From: Fluviicola sp.
GTDB taxonomy: Bacteria; Bacteroidota; Bacteroidia; Flavobacteriales_D; Crocinitomicaceae
NCBI GenBank assembly: GCA_002734085.1
Contig: NVXV01000001.1
Location: forward strand, 566,698 to 614,814
Length of the DNA stretch: 48,117 bases
Direction: 5' to 3'
Part shown: piece after piece, positions 1-7,430 of the stretch
Numbering within the stretch: the stretch's first letter is position 1
How the letters are laid out: every line of letters begins with the position of its first letter
Notes under the pieces: generated by a model
The model's input: the letters and a program-made list of their open reading frames with translations, nothing else
Databases searched by the model: none
Told to the model about the DNA's origin: nothing
Program-made: the position numbers and the translations under genes

Positions 1-737
1 GAAACCAAAGGAACACGTTTATCAGCAGCCATTGCTTTACCGATTTCAGCATCTCCAATAACCATTGAAGAAACTCCTTCTGGCACATTATTTTTCTTAA
101 ATACTTCTGCAGTAATATTTTGACAAGCGATAGAAGTCAAAGGTGTCTTTTCAGATGGCTTCCAAACACAAGCATCACCACAAACCCATGCTAAAGCTGT
201 ATTCCAACTCCAAACGGCAACAGGGAAGTTAAATGCTGAAATAATTCCAACCACTCCTAGTGGATGATATTGCTCATACATTCTGTGTCCTGGACGTTCA
301 GAGTGCATTGTCAAACCGTGAAGTTGACGAGAAAGACCTACTGCAAAATCACAGATGTCAATCATTTCTTGCACCTCACCAAGACCTTCTTGATATGATT
401 TACCCATTTCGTAAGAAACTATCGCTCCTAATGGTTCTTTATATTCTCTCAAAGCATTTCCAACCTGACGAACAATCTCACCTCTTTGAGGAGCTGTCCA
501 TTTACGCCATTCTAGAAAGCCTTCGTGTGCTTTCATTACAACTTTATCGTAGTCTTCTTTAGTTGCTAGTCTAACAGTACCAATTGTTGACCCATCTACC
601 GGTGTGTGTGATTCAATCACCTCTCCTGTAGTATCTAGCCAATTTACTCCTGTGGAAGCACCCTTGTTTGTTTCGTTCTTTATTCCAAGTTGATCTAAAA
701 CTTGCTTAATATCAATTCCTGACATAACTTCAGCCAT
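1..737 (-). CDS. Aldehyde dehydrogenase, ALDH7 (antiquitin / piperidine-6-carboxylate dehydrogenase) type, partial
   Basis: This is an NAD(P)-dependent aldehyde dehydrogenase. The reading frame is open to the left window edge, so the C-terminal half with the catalytic Cys is missing. About 245 N-terminal residues are visible. The segment ISAFNFPVAVWSWNTALAW, followed by a WKPSE motif (the cofactor-contacting Lys), is characteristic of the ALDH7 subfamily, whose members oxidise alpha-aminoadipic semialdehyde in lysine catabolism. Three in-frame ATGs lie at 758, 737 and 725. I chose 737 because a TAnnTTTG -7 element at 760-767 would put the transcript start almost on the 758 ATG, and because an A-rich leader precedes 737. 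The gene is divergent from the SPOR gene. The family is firm. The exact substrate is inferred from subfamily resemblance only. Confidence 0.9.
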   Translation of the reverse strand, partial: MAEVMSGIDIKQVLDQLGIKNETNKGASTGVNWLDTTGEVIESHTPVDGSTIGTVRLATKEDYDKVVMKAHEGFLEWRKWTAPQRGEIVRQVGNALREYKEPLGAIVSYEMGKSYQEGLGEVQEMIDICDFAVGLSRQLHGLTMHSERPGHRMYEQYHPLGVVGIISAFNFPVAVWSWNTALAWVCGDACVWKPSEKTPLTSIACQNITAEVFKKNNVPEGVSSMVIGDAEIGKAMAADKRVPLV

Positions 738-759
738 TTGTTTAAATTTTTGATTCATG

Positions 760-767
760 CAAAGGTA
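760..767 (-). promoter_or_regulatory. Possible -7 element of the aldehyde dehydrogenase promoter
   Basis: The minus strand reads TACCTTTG, a match to the Bacteroidota -7 consensus TAnnTTTG. No TTG is seen 19 nt upstream, so only half of the consensus is present. It supports the ATG at 737 as start. Confidence 0.4.
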
Positions 768-901
768 AGGAGTTCTTTCGAGAATGAAAAGAAATGAACA
801 AAGTCTCTTTCAAGTGTTTAAAATTTAACTGTTTTTAATGTTTGTGTTGGGTGACAAACAATTATAATATGTTTCTTCTTAATTGCAGTATGGCACATTA
901 G

Positions 902-931
902 TTGAAAGAATCGTATTATTATGTAACTTTG
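902..931 (+). promoter_or_regulatory. Bacteroidota-type promoter of the SPOR-domain gene
   Basis: TTG at 902-904, a spacer of exactly 19 nt, then TAACTTTG at 924-931. This matches the Bacteroidota primary-sigma consensus TTTG/TTG-N19-TAnnTTTG at every fixed position. The ATG at 951 would follow a leader of roughly 15 nt. Confidence 0.75.
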
Positions 932-950
932 TAACTGAAATTAGACGATC

Positions 951-1430
951 ATGAAAGTAATCTTATTCTTAGTTTTTTCGATTTCAACCATTTACTCTTT
1001 TGCACAAGAAGGGGAGTGGTGGAATAATAATGATACTACAGTAGTTGGGCATCAGGAAGACACCGTGGAGGCACAAAACATTGAACCAGGTAAAATCGAG
1101 ATTAAAAAGGACAAAAGAATTGATAAGCTAATTGAGTTTAAATCTACCACAATCCCTCCCGCAACTGCACCTCAGGTAGACGGTTATAGAGTGCAACTTT
1201 TTTTCGACCAGAATAAAACAAAGGTAAATGAAGCGAGAGCGAAAGTTCTAGAGATAGATTCCAACTATGATACTTATATCGAGTATGATGCGCCGAACTA
1301 TAATTTATTACTTGGAAATTTCAGAACGTCTTTAGAGGCAGAAAAGTTGAGAGCAGAATTAAGAGAACATTTTCCCGCTGCAATTATTGTGGACTCAAGA
1401 ATATACTTTCCATCTCTTGATGAAGATTAA
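951..1430 (+). CDS. Secreted SPOR-domain protein
   Basis: A 159-residue exported protein. Residues 1-19 form a signal peptide ending SFAQ. A low-complexity charged linker follows to about residue 70, and then a SPOR domain at about 76-153 with the pattern GYRVQLFFD...YNLLLGNFRT...AEKLRAEL. SPOR domains bind denuded peptidoglycan glycan strands, typically at division sites, so a periplasmic cell-wall role is likely. It is a single-gene transcript with its own near-perfect promoter. Its 3' end overlaps the convergent acetyltransferase-like gene by 4 bp. The domain call is good. The specific function is unknown. Confidence 0.8.
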   Translation: MKVILFLVFSISTIYSFAQEGEWWNNNDTTVVGHQEDTVEAQNIEPGKIEIKKDKRIDKLIEFKSTTIPPATAPQVDGYRVQLFFDQNKTKVNEARAKVLEIDSNYDTYIEYDAPNYNLLLGNFRTSLEAEKLRAELREHFPAAIIVDSRIYFPSLDED

Positions 1431-2455
1431 ATAAAATCGAATCCAGTAACATACGTAGGCAATACAAAAGGAAGTTTTGACTTATCTTTTCGCCTTACAA
1501 CTAAATCAACTTGATTTACCCCGTTTATTTTGTGGAGTAGGCCCCAGTTAATAGTATCCTTTACATCTTTATACAGTTCTTCTTTTTGATCTACCCACCA
1601 AACCAAGGTGTTTTTGTTTTCTTTTTCTAGTATTCCTTCAAAGAGTTCCTCTAAATAATTTTTGTCGTTATCAAGTGCCCAAACAGAATCGATGACTGTA
1701 AATTTGTGTGCATTTGGACGAACAACTTTTCTAACCCCGGGTACAAAAGGAATAATATTCACTAATAAATTCCCGCTTTTTCCTGGCAAACGCTCTATTA
1801 CCCATTCTGCTTGATGTGTTTTTGCAAATGCAACTGTTTTACCATTTTTTGTAAGTGCATAGAAAGGGGTTTCTGCTCTGAATGTGTGATATTCAAAATA
1901 AAGGGGTTTCTTTTTGTTTTCCTCTCTAACTTTAGATTCTATAAAAGAAAAATCCTTAGGTTGTTGAACATCCGTTTTCACTTTTGGTCGAATTCTACTA
2001 AATGTTTGCGTTGCTATCTGAGCGGCTGCATAAAACCCAAAATTTTGACTCATCCATAGCGAACGATCGTTTCTAGGATCAATGTAAGCGTATAAAAGTG
2101 GCGGTGCATTTTCCTCATCAAATATTTGATCAAAAAAGGTAGAGATTTTCTTTTTTAGCGAGTTTTTTTTCGATTTTGATTGTGTCTGAATAGATTTTGG
2201 TGATTGAAAAGATGTATCCATTGCAAAATATCGAACGTACCAACCGACTTCCCTTCTACAAAATGTAATATTTCCCAATACAGAATTGTTTCTTTCAATA
2301 TTGAGATAAAGTGGTTTATAGAGTTTTGAAATTCTATTTTCTATATGTCGATGCTTGTATCGTGCCCCATTAGAGCCTAACGTAACTGTTTTGAGAAGTT
2401 TTAAAACTTCATCAGAGTAATTGTCACGCAAAACAAAAGGGGGCTTTACATTCAT
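1427..2455 (-). CDS. Uncharacterised GNAT-like protein
   Basis: 342 residues with no signal peptide and no membrane span. I do not recognise a precisely named family. The N-terminal half (positively charged, with ENRISKLYKPLYL and later a YIDPRNDRSLWMSQNFGFY segment) has the feel of a GNAT acetyltransferase fold, in which an aromatic-rich strand near 'NFGFY' precedes a second domain. The C-terminal half (VIDSVWALDNDKNYLEELFE..NTLVWWVD) looks like a second, degenerate GNAT-type module. The gene is last in a minus-strand unit behind the nitroreductase and alcohol dehydrogenase genes, 10 bp downstream of the latter. It is real by length, context and codon use. The acetyltransferase call is weak. 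Confidence 0.6.
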   Translation of the reverse strand: MNVKPPFVLRDNYSDEVLKLLKTVTLGSNGARYKHRHIENRISKLYKPLYLNIERNNSVLGNITFCRREVGWYVRYFAMDTSFQSPKSIQTQSKSKKNSLKKKISTFFDQIFDEENAPPLLYAYIDPRNDRSLWMSQNFGFYAAAQIATQTFSRIRPKVKTDVQQPKDFSFIESKVREENKKKPLYFEYHTFRAETPFYALTKNGKTVAFAKTHQAEWVIERLPGKSGNLLVNIIPFVPGVRKVVRPNAHKFTVIDSVWALDNDKNYLEELFEGILEKENKNTLVWWVDQKEELYKDVKDTINWGLLHKINGVNQVDLVVRRKDKSKLPFVLPTYVTGFDFI

Positions 2456-2465
2456 AATTACTTGT

Positions 2466-3626
2466 TTAGATACTTAATTCAACAATTTTCTGAGCTTCAG
2501 ATGGCGTTAAATCTCCACGCTCACCAATTCCATCCCAGTTTCTTTCTTCAAACCGATCTTTTATAATCGATGGAGACTCAGAAAACTCAGAAGTGTAGTC
2601 CGAAATTTTTGTTTTTATTCCTAGAGATTCAAAAAAGGACCTCGTTTTTTCGATGGCTTGTTCTCCACAATTTTCTTGAAGACCCCAGACTCGTTGACCA
2701 TACTGATTGAGCTTTTCTTTTTTATTTTCAAATTTAACTTTGTACAAGTTGGGAGCAACAATAGCCAATGTTCTTGCATGGTCGATATCGTGTAAGGCAG
2801 TTAGTTCGTGACCGATCATATGAGTAGACCAATCATAAGCCACACCAGCTCTTAGCGTCCCGTTTAGAGCCATAGTTGCACACCACATAAGATTACTTGC
2901 CGCTTTGTAATTAGAGGGGTCTCTCATTACTTCTGGAGCAATTTCAATGAGTGTTGATAGAATACCTTCTGCAATTCTCTCTTGAAGCAAGTTATCTGAT
3001 GGATAGGTGAGATACTGCTCTAATGTATGCATAAAAGCATCTGTAATCCCATTGGCAATTTGTCGCTCAGGTAAAGTACTTACAACAGTCGGGTCTAAGA
3101 AAGAAAACGTTGGAAAAGTCATTGGACCACCCATAGTACGTTTTTCTTTGAGTTCGCTTCTTGAGATAACGGCACCAGAGTTCATTTCTGAACCTGTTGC
3201 TGGAAGTGTTAAAACAGTGCCAAAAGGGATAGCTTCTGTGAATTTACACCCCTCTTTCTGCGTTAAAACATCCCATGGATTACCTTCGTATTTGGAAGCA
3301 GCAACGATAAATTTTGTTCCATCAATAACTGAACCTCCACCCACGGCTAAAACGAAAGTGATGTTTTCCTTTTTAACCATGTCTACAGCTTTCATCAATG
3401 TGTTGTATTCTGGATTGGGCTCTATCCCTGAAAACTCAAATACTTCGTATCCCGCTAAAGACTTAATTACACTATCGTAAACCCCATTTTTCTTGATACT
3501 TCCTCCACCGTATGTGATGAGTATTTTTTTGTCTTTTGTAACCTCACTAATTTGTTCTGAAATACGGTTATAGGAATCTTTCCCGAATATGACTCTCGTT
3601 GGATTGTAATAATCAAAATTATTCAT
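2466..3626 (-). CDS. yqhD: Iron-containing alcohol dehydrogenase, YqhD/BdhA type
   Basis: A 386-residue cytosolic NADPH-dependent aldehyde reductase/alcohol dehydrogenase, close to the 387 of E. coli YqhD. The N-terminus FDYYNPTRVIFGKD is typical of this subfamily. The dinucleotide-binding GGGSVID lies at 96-102. The four metal ligands are visible as D196 and H200 (in DAFMH), H269 (in THMIGHE) and H283 (in IDHAR). The family detoxifies short-chain and lipid-peroxidation aldehydes. It sits 11 bp downstream of the nitroreductase gene on the same strand, so the pair is probably one transcript devoted to reactive electrophiles. Confidence 0.93.
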   Translation of the reverse strand: MNNFDYYNPTRVIFGKDSYNRISEQISEVTKDKKILITYGGGSIKKNGVYDSVIKSLAGYEVFEFSGIEPNPEYNTLMKAVDMVKKENITFVLAVGGGSVIDGTKFIVAASKYEGNPWDVLTQKEGCKFTEAIPFGTVLTLPATGSEMNSGAVISRSELKEKRTMGGPMTFPTFSFLDPTVVSTLPERQIANGITDAFMHTLEQYLTYPSDNLLQERIAEGILSTLIEIAPEVMRDPSNYKAASNLMWCATMALNGTLRAGVAYDWSTHMIGHELTALHDIDHARTLAIVAPNLYKVKFENKKEKLNQYGQRVWGLQENCGEQAIEKTRSFFESLGIKTKISDYTSEFSESPSIIKDRFEERNWDGIGERGDLTPSEAQKIVELSI

Positions 3627-3637
3627 TTGCTATTCGT

Positions 3638-4273
3638 TTATTTAATTTCTGTAAATAGATCGTCCTTTAACCTTCTGACTTTGTTTACTCTACTGTATTT
3701 ATCCTCCTTAGATCGATAACCCATAGGGCACATCACAACTGCGTTTAAATTTTTTTCTGGAAGTCCAAGAAACTCATCTAACTGTGCTCGTTGGAAGCCT
3801 TCCATGGGACACGCGTCGATTTTTTCAGCAGCGCAAACGGTCAATAGATTGCCAAGTGCAATGTAAACCTGATTTTCCATCCAGGCTTTTTGTTGTTCGA
3901 TAGATAAAGATAAACTATTTCTTAGCATTTTCTCATAATTTAGGAGAGTGGGGTTTTGGTTGTCGAGTTCTCTTACCTCTCCCGTTCTTTCCACAAATGA
4001 TAGAATATCGTTTTCTTCAACGTGCGTTTTCCGACACAAGATTAAAAGATGTGAACAATCAGCCACTTGTTTTTGATTGTAGGCAAAAGGCACAATTTGA
4101 TTCTTTAAATCTTGATTCTCAATAATGATAAACTGCATTAATTGCAACCCCATAGAAGTTGGGGTAAGCTGAAGTCCATCCTTCACCCTTTCCACTTGAT
4201 CAGGGGTTAAATTTTTATTTGGATCAAAGCTTTTAACGGCATATCTCCAATGTAATGATTTGATAATATCCAT
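3638..4273 (-). CDS. NfsB-like NAD(P)H nitroreductase
   Basis: A 211-residue FMN oxidoreductase of the nitroreductase family (E. coli NfsB is 217). The N-terminal HWRYAVKSFDPN segment contains the Arg/Lys FMN-phosphate contacts, and TPTSMGLQ near residue 38 is the usual second FMN loop. A late PMEGFQRAQLDEFLGLP segment matches the 'P(M/I)EGF' motif of NfsB-type enzymes. The family reduces quinones, nitroaromatics or related electrophiles using NAD(P)H. It is first gene of the three-gene minus-strand unit and divergent from dksA-like. The physiological substrate cannot be told from sequence. Confidence 0.9.
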   Translation of the reverse strand: MDIIKSLHWRYAVKSFDPNKNLTPDQVERVKDGLQLTPTSMGLQLMQFIIIENQDLKNQIVPFAYNQKQVADCSHLLILCRKTHVEENDILSFVERTGEVRELDNQNPTLLNYEKMLRNSLSLSIEQQKAWMENQVYIALGNLLTVCAAEKIDACPMEGFQRAQLDEFLGLPEKNLNAVVMCPMGYRSKEDKYSRVNKVRRLKDDLFTEIK

Positions 4274-4336
4274 GCTATTTTTTGTCTATCTTTAGTATAA
4301 ATTGTAAAAATAGTTTTTCACAATTTATAAATACTA

Positions 4337-4366
4337 TTGACAGAAAACGAATTTCGCTTATATTTG
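4337..4366 (+). promoter_or_regulatory. Bacteroidota-type promoter of the dksA-like/lspA pair
   Basis: TTG at 4337-4339, a 19-nt spacer, and TATATTTG at 4359-4366 make a full match to TTG-N19-TAnnTTTG. The ATG at 4407 follows about 35 nt after the expected start site, behind an AAAAAATTATATAAAT leader. Confidence 0.75.
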
Positions 4367-4406
4367 TTCGAATCGAAAACAGAACAAAGCAAAAAATTAT
4401 ATAAAT

Positions 4407-4790
4407 ATGGCAAAGGAAAAAACAAGATTTTCGGATGAAGAGTTAAACGAATTTAAAGAAATTATTTCTGGTAAACTTGAAGAAGCGCACGAAGATTTGG
4501 AGCTTTTGAAAAATTCACTTTCGCATAAAGACGATCACGGTACGGATGATACAGGACGAACTTTTAATATGATGGAAGATGGTTCAGAAACATTGTCAAG
4601 AGAAGAAATGGCTCAATTAGCTGCTCGACAAGAGAAATTTATCCAGAGTTTAAACAATGCACTTGTACGAATTGAAAATAAAACCTACGGTATTTGTCGC
4701 GTTACTGGAAAACTGATCCAAAAAGAAAGATTAAAACTTGTTCCACACGCAACACTAAGCATTGAGGCAAAGAATCAACAAAAAGACTAA
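4407..4790 (+). CDS. DksA/TraR-family protein with a degenerate zinc finger
   Basis: 127 residues. The N-terminal 15-90 region is a charged helical hairpin of the kind that DksA inserts into the RNA polymerase secondary channel. The C-terminal knob carries YGICRVTGKLI (C97) and later VPHATLSIEAK, which align with the C4 finger of DksA, but only one cysteine (C97) remains. The other three positions are T, and residues in the PHA segment. Bacteroidota homologues share this altered finger, so it is probably a folded knob without zinc. It is presumed to modulate transcription. It is followed after 3 bp by lspA, almost certainly on the same transcript from the promoter at 4337. Confidence 0.85.
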   Translation: MAKEKTRFSDEELNEFKEIISGKLEEAHEDLELLKNSLSHKDDHGTDDTGRTFNMMEDGSETLSREEMAQLAARQEKFIQSLNNALVRIENKTYGICRVTGKLIQKERLKLVPHATLSIEAKNQQKD

Positions 4791-4793
4791 GTC

Positions 4794-5453
4794 TTGAAAA
4801 AAAGATATTTGATCACCTTTGGTGTAGTACTTCTCGTTCTTATTTTAGATCAGGCGGTTAAAATTTGGATGAAAACAAGTTTTTCCTTTGATGATTCAAG
4901 TATAAATTTACTGGGAGATTGGTTTAAATTAAATTATGTTGAAAATCAGGGAATGGCCTTTGGAGCAACCTTGGGTGGTGGAATGTGGGGAAAACTTCTC
5001 CTTTCTATTTTTAGAATCGTTGCTATTTCTGCTATTACCTACTACATTATAAAGCAGATTAAACAAAAGGCGAAGATTGAATTTCTAATTGTAACAGCCC
5101 TAATTTTAGCTGGAGCAACTGGAAATTTAATCGATTCAATGTTCTATGATTTTATCTTTAGTGCTGATTTTGATCCCTGTTTATCCTATAATCGACTTGA
5201 AGGGTCTGGAAATTGGGCGGAATGTACGTATTATGGCTCCTCAGAACTTGTGGAGGTCAGGCATCAGGGATTTTTATTCGGAAACGTAGTGGATATGTTT
5301 CAGTTTGATGCGACCTGGCCAGGCTGGATGCCTTGGCTCGGTGGATCTCAAGTTTTTCCTGCAATTTGGAATGTTGCAGATGCCGCAATTTCTATTGGGG
5401 TTATTATGGTTTTGATTAGACAAAGGGCTTATTTTCCTAAGTCAAGAAAGTAG
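4794..5453 (+). CDS. lspA: Lipoprotein signal peptidase (signal peptidase II)
   Basis: A 219-residue inner-membrane aspartyl protease that removes the signal peptide of prolipoproteins after diacylglyceryl transfer. Four hydrophobic spans are visible, near 5-25, 67-88, 95-118 and 188-208. Conserved landmarks are DQAVKIW (19-25), YVENQGMAFG (48-57), GATGNLID (107-114), and the catalytic pair D167 (NVVD) and D196 (NVAD). Between GNLID and NVVD there are about 50 residues where E. coli LspA has roughly ten, an insertion I associate with Bacteroidota LspA. The start is TTG at 4794. The first in-frame ATG lies after the first membrane span and would destroy it, so TTG is required. It is 3 bp after the dksA-like stop. 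Confidence 0.95.
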   Translation: MKKRYLITFGVVLLVLILDQAVKIWMKTSFSFDDSSINLLGDWFKLNYVENQGMAFGATLGGGMWGKLLLSIFRIVAISAITYYIIKQIKQKAKIEFLIVTALILAGATGNLIDSMFYDFIFSADFDPCLSYNRLEGSGNWAECTYYGSSELVEVRHQGFLFGNVVDMFQFDATWPGWMPWLGGSQVFPAIWNVADAAISIGVIMVLIRQRAYFPKSRK

Positions 5454-5556
5454 TTTCTCTCAATAGAATAATTCCACTCATCATTTTATAATGCAGCTAG
5501 TAAAGTTCTCGCGGTAGGATTCTCATGTCTTTTATACATTCGAAAAAAACAAAGCC

Positions 5557-6870
5557 ATGAAAAAAACTATACTATTTGGAGCTTTATTATTTACTTCGAG
5601 TCTCTTTGCTCAGGAGATAAATCAGATTGAACGTTGTTATTCACACAAAGCGATAGAATATCAAGAAAGTATTACGCCTGGTTTTGAAAACCACGTTGAG
5701 GAACAATTTCAAATTGCAAAAGCTCACCAACAAGCGAAAACAAATAAAAGTCAACTTTACACTATACCAGTAGTAGTCCACATTGTTTACAACACACCAA
5801 ATCAAAATTTAGCAGACAGTGTAATTAACAGACAAATCCAAACTTTAAATGAAGATTATCAGCGTTTAAATGCAGATACTGTGAATATGCGTGGAGATTT
5901 TAATATTGTGAAGGGAAGTCCAAATATTGAATTTAGATTAGCTGATTTTGACCCTAATGGAAACCCTACTTCTGGTATCACTAGAACTGAAACGGCTCAA
6001 GAGACATTTGGTGATTTAGGATTAGTGACAGGAGACTTCAGTACTTTAGAAAAAGTAAAACAAACCTCAGAAGGTGGAATTGACCCATGGGATCAAACGC
6101 ATTACTTGAATATTTGGGTATGTAATATGGAGATCTTTAATACGCCTGCATTATTAGGTTTTGCAACACCTCCTAGCGGTCTTCCAAACTGGCCGGCAGG
6201 AAGTGTTCCTAATTTGAGCGATGGAGTAGTAGTTCAATACCAGGCATTCGGAGACAACAATCCAAACGCTTTAGACATGGGGCAAGGCGCTATCGATGTA
6301 AGAGGTCGAACAACGACACATGAAGTTGGACATTACTTAGGATTACGTCATATTTGGGGTGATGGAGGATGTACTGAACAAGATGGAATTGACGACACTC
6401 CAAATGCAAGTGACCAATCTCAATTTGATTGTGACGATACTAAAAATACATGTACAGATAATATTCAAGGTACTGATTTGCCAGATATGATTGAGAACTA
6501 TATGGATTATTCTGCTGAAACTTGTCAAAACAGCTTTACGCAAGGACAAGTGGATTTAATGCGAGGAGTGCTCGACAATCAAAGGTACGATTTGGTACAC
6601 GACAATAACGCATTGTCTGTGGATTCGGAAGATTTAATTTCTGCAAGTTTATATCCAAATCCAGCGGAAAACCAGATTACAATTCGAATGAATAATGGAA
6701 ATGCGGATGAGGTAGTGATTTATAGCTTAAATGGATCAAAATTAATTGCTGTAAAGCAGCAAAATGACGCTTACATAATTGATATAAGTTCTTTTGGAAA
6801 TGGTATTTATTTTGCGAAGGTAATGAAAGAAGGTGCTTTAGTAAGCACCAAGAAATTCGTGAAATTGTAA
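5557..6870 (+). CDS. Secreted M43 (pappalysin/cytophagalysin) metalloprotease with T9SS type A sorting domain
   Basis: 437 residues. The signal peptide is 1-19 (ending LFAQ). A propeptide-like segment runs to about 65, followed by the YTIPVVVHIVY strand that opens the M43 catalytic domain. The zinc motif HEVGHYLGLRH is at 255-265 and the Met-turn YMDYS at 315-319. Residues 362-437 form a Por-type C-terminal sorting domain starting ASLYPNPAENQ and ending with a basic tail KKFVKL, the address for the type IX secretion system. The product is therefore predicted to be exported and cell-surface attached or released. It is a single gene closed by a strong terminator at 6897. Substrate unknown. Two larger relatives lie at 24952 and 27176. 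Confidence 0.93.
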   Translation: MKKTILFGALLFTSSLFAQEINQIERCYSHKAIEYQESITPGFENHVEEQFQIAKAHQQAKTNKSQLYTIPVVVHIVYNTPNQNLADSVINRQIQTLNEDYQRLNADTVNMRGDFNIVKGSPNIEFRLADFDPNGNPTSGITRTETAQETFGDLGLVTGDFSTLEKVKQTSEGGIDPWDQTHYLNIWVCNMEIFNTPALLGFATPPSGLPNWPAGSVPNLSDGVVVQYQAFGDNNPNALDMGQGAIDVRGRTTTHEVGHYLGLRHIWGDGGCTEQDGIDDTPNASDQSQFDCDDTKNTCTDNIQGTDLPDMIENYMDYSAETCQNSFTQGQVDLMRGVLDNQRYDLVHDNNALSVDSEDLISASLYPNPAENQITIRMNNGNADEVVIYSLNGSKLIAVKQQNDAYIIDISSFGNGIYFAKVMKEGALVSTKKFVKL

Positions 6871-6896
6871 CAAGGTAGAGACGTATAAAAAGTGGG

Positions 6897-6940
6897 TGGA
6901 TGGTAGGCACGCACGGCTGTGCATTTCTACCATCCATTTT
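6897..6940 (+). terminator. Intrinsic terminator between the M43 gene and bcp
   Basis: A perfect 10-bp stem TGGATGGTAG (6897-6906) with CTACCATCCA (6927-6936), with a further GCAC/GTGC pairing inside the loop, followed by TTTTAATTTT on the plus strand. It terminates the metalloprotease transcript and may also act on the opposing bcp transcript. Confidence 0.7.
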
Positions 6941-6971
6941 AATTTTACGAGTGGGCATTATTTTATGAATG

Positions 6972-7430
6972 TCAATTAATATTTTTCAATATTTTCATCG
7001 CTTCTGAAACGTGTTTATCAAAGTGCATTTGAGAATTAAACACACCTTGAACAACCCCTTTTTTATCAATTACATACGTAACACGTCCAGGAATCAATCC
7101 CAATAAATTTGTGGGTACGTCAAACATCTTGCGCACTTTTTTCTGGCTATCGGCCAGCAATGTAAATGGCAAATTGTATTTTTCTGCAAATTTTTTGTGG
7201 CTTTCTTCATCATCACTTGAAATACCGATTACCTGTGCACCGATTTCGACAAAATCTTCAAACGCATCTTTAAAAGAACAAGCTTGTCGTGTACACCCTG
7301 GAGAATCGTCTTTTGGGTAGAAATAAAGGACGAAGTTCTTCTTACCCAAAACATCTTCTATATTAAATTGCTCACCATTCTGATCTTTCAGGGTGAACTT
7401 TGGACATTGATCTCCTTTTTTTATTGCCAT
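6972..7430 (-). CDS. bcp: Thioredoxin-dependent peroxiredoxin Bcp (PrxQ type)
   Basis: A 152-residue cytosolic thiol peroxidase that reduces H2O2 and organic peroxides with thioredoxin. The active-site segment YFYPKDDSPGCTRQACSF carries the peroxidatic C46 and the resolving C51, the five-residue spacing of the atypical 2-Cys PrxQ class. The threonine preceding the core (in SPGCT) and the downstream GRVTYVIDKKG strand fit. It starts on the base directly next to the photolyase stop codon and is the last gene of the sigma/carotenoid/photolyase operon, ahead of the terminator-bearing convergent junction. This placement links peroxide removal with light protection. Confidence 0.95.
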   Translation of the reverse strand: MAIKKGDQCPKFTLKDQNGEQFNIEDVLGKKNFVLYFYPKDDSPGCTRQACSFKDAFEDFVEIGAQVIGISSDDEESHKKFAEKYNLPFTLLADSQKKVRKMFDVPTNLLGLIPGRVTYVIDKKGVVQGVFNSQMHFDKHVSEAMKILKNIN

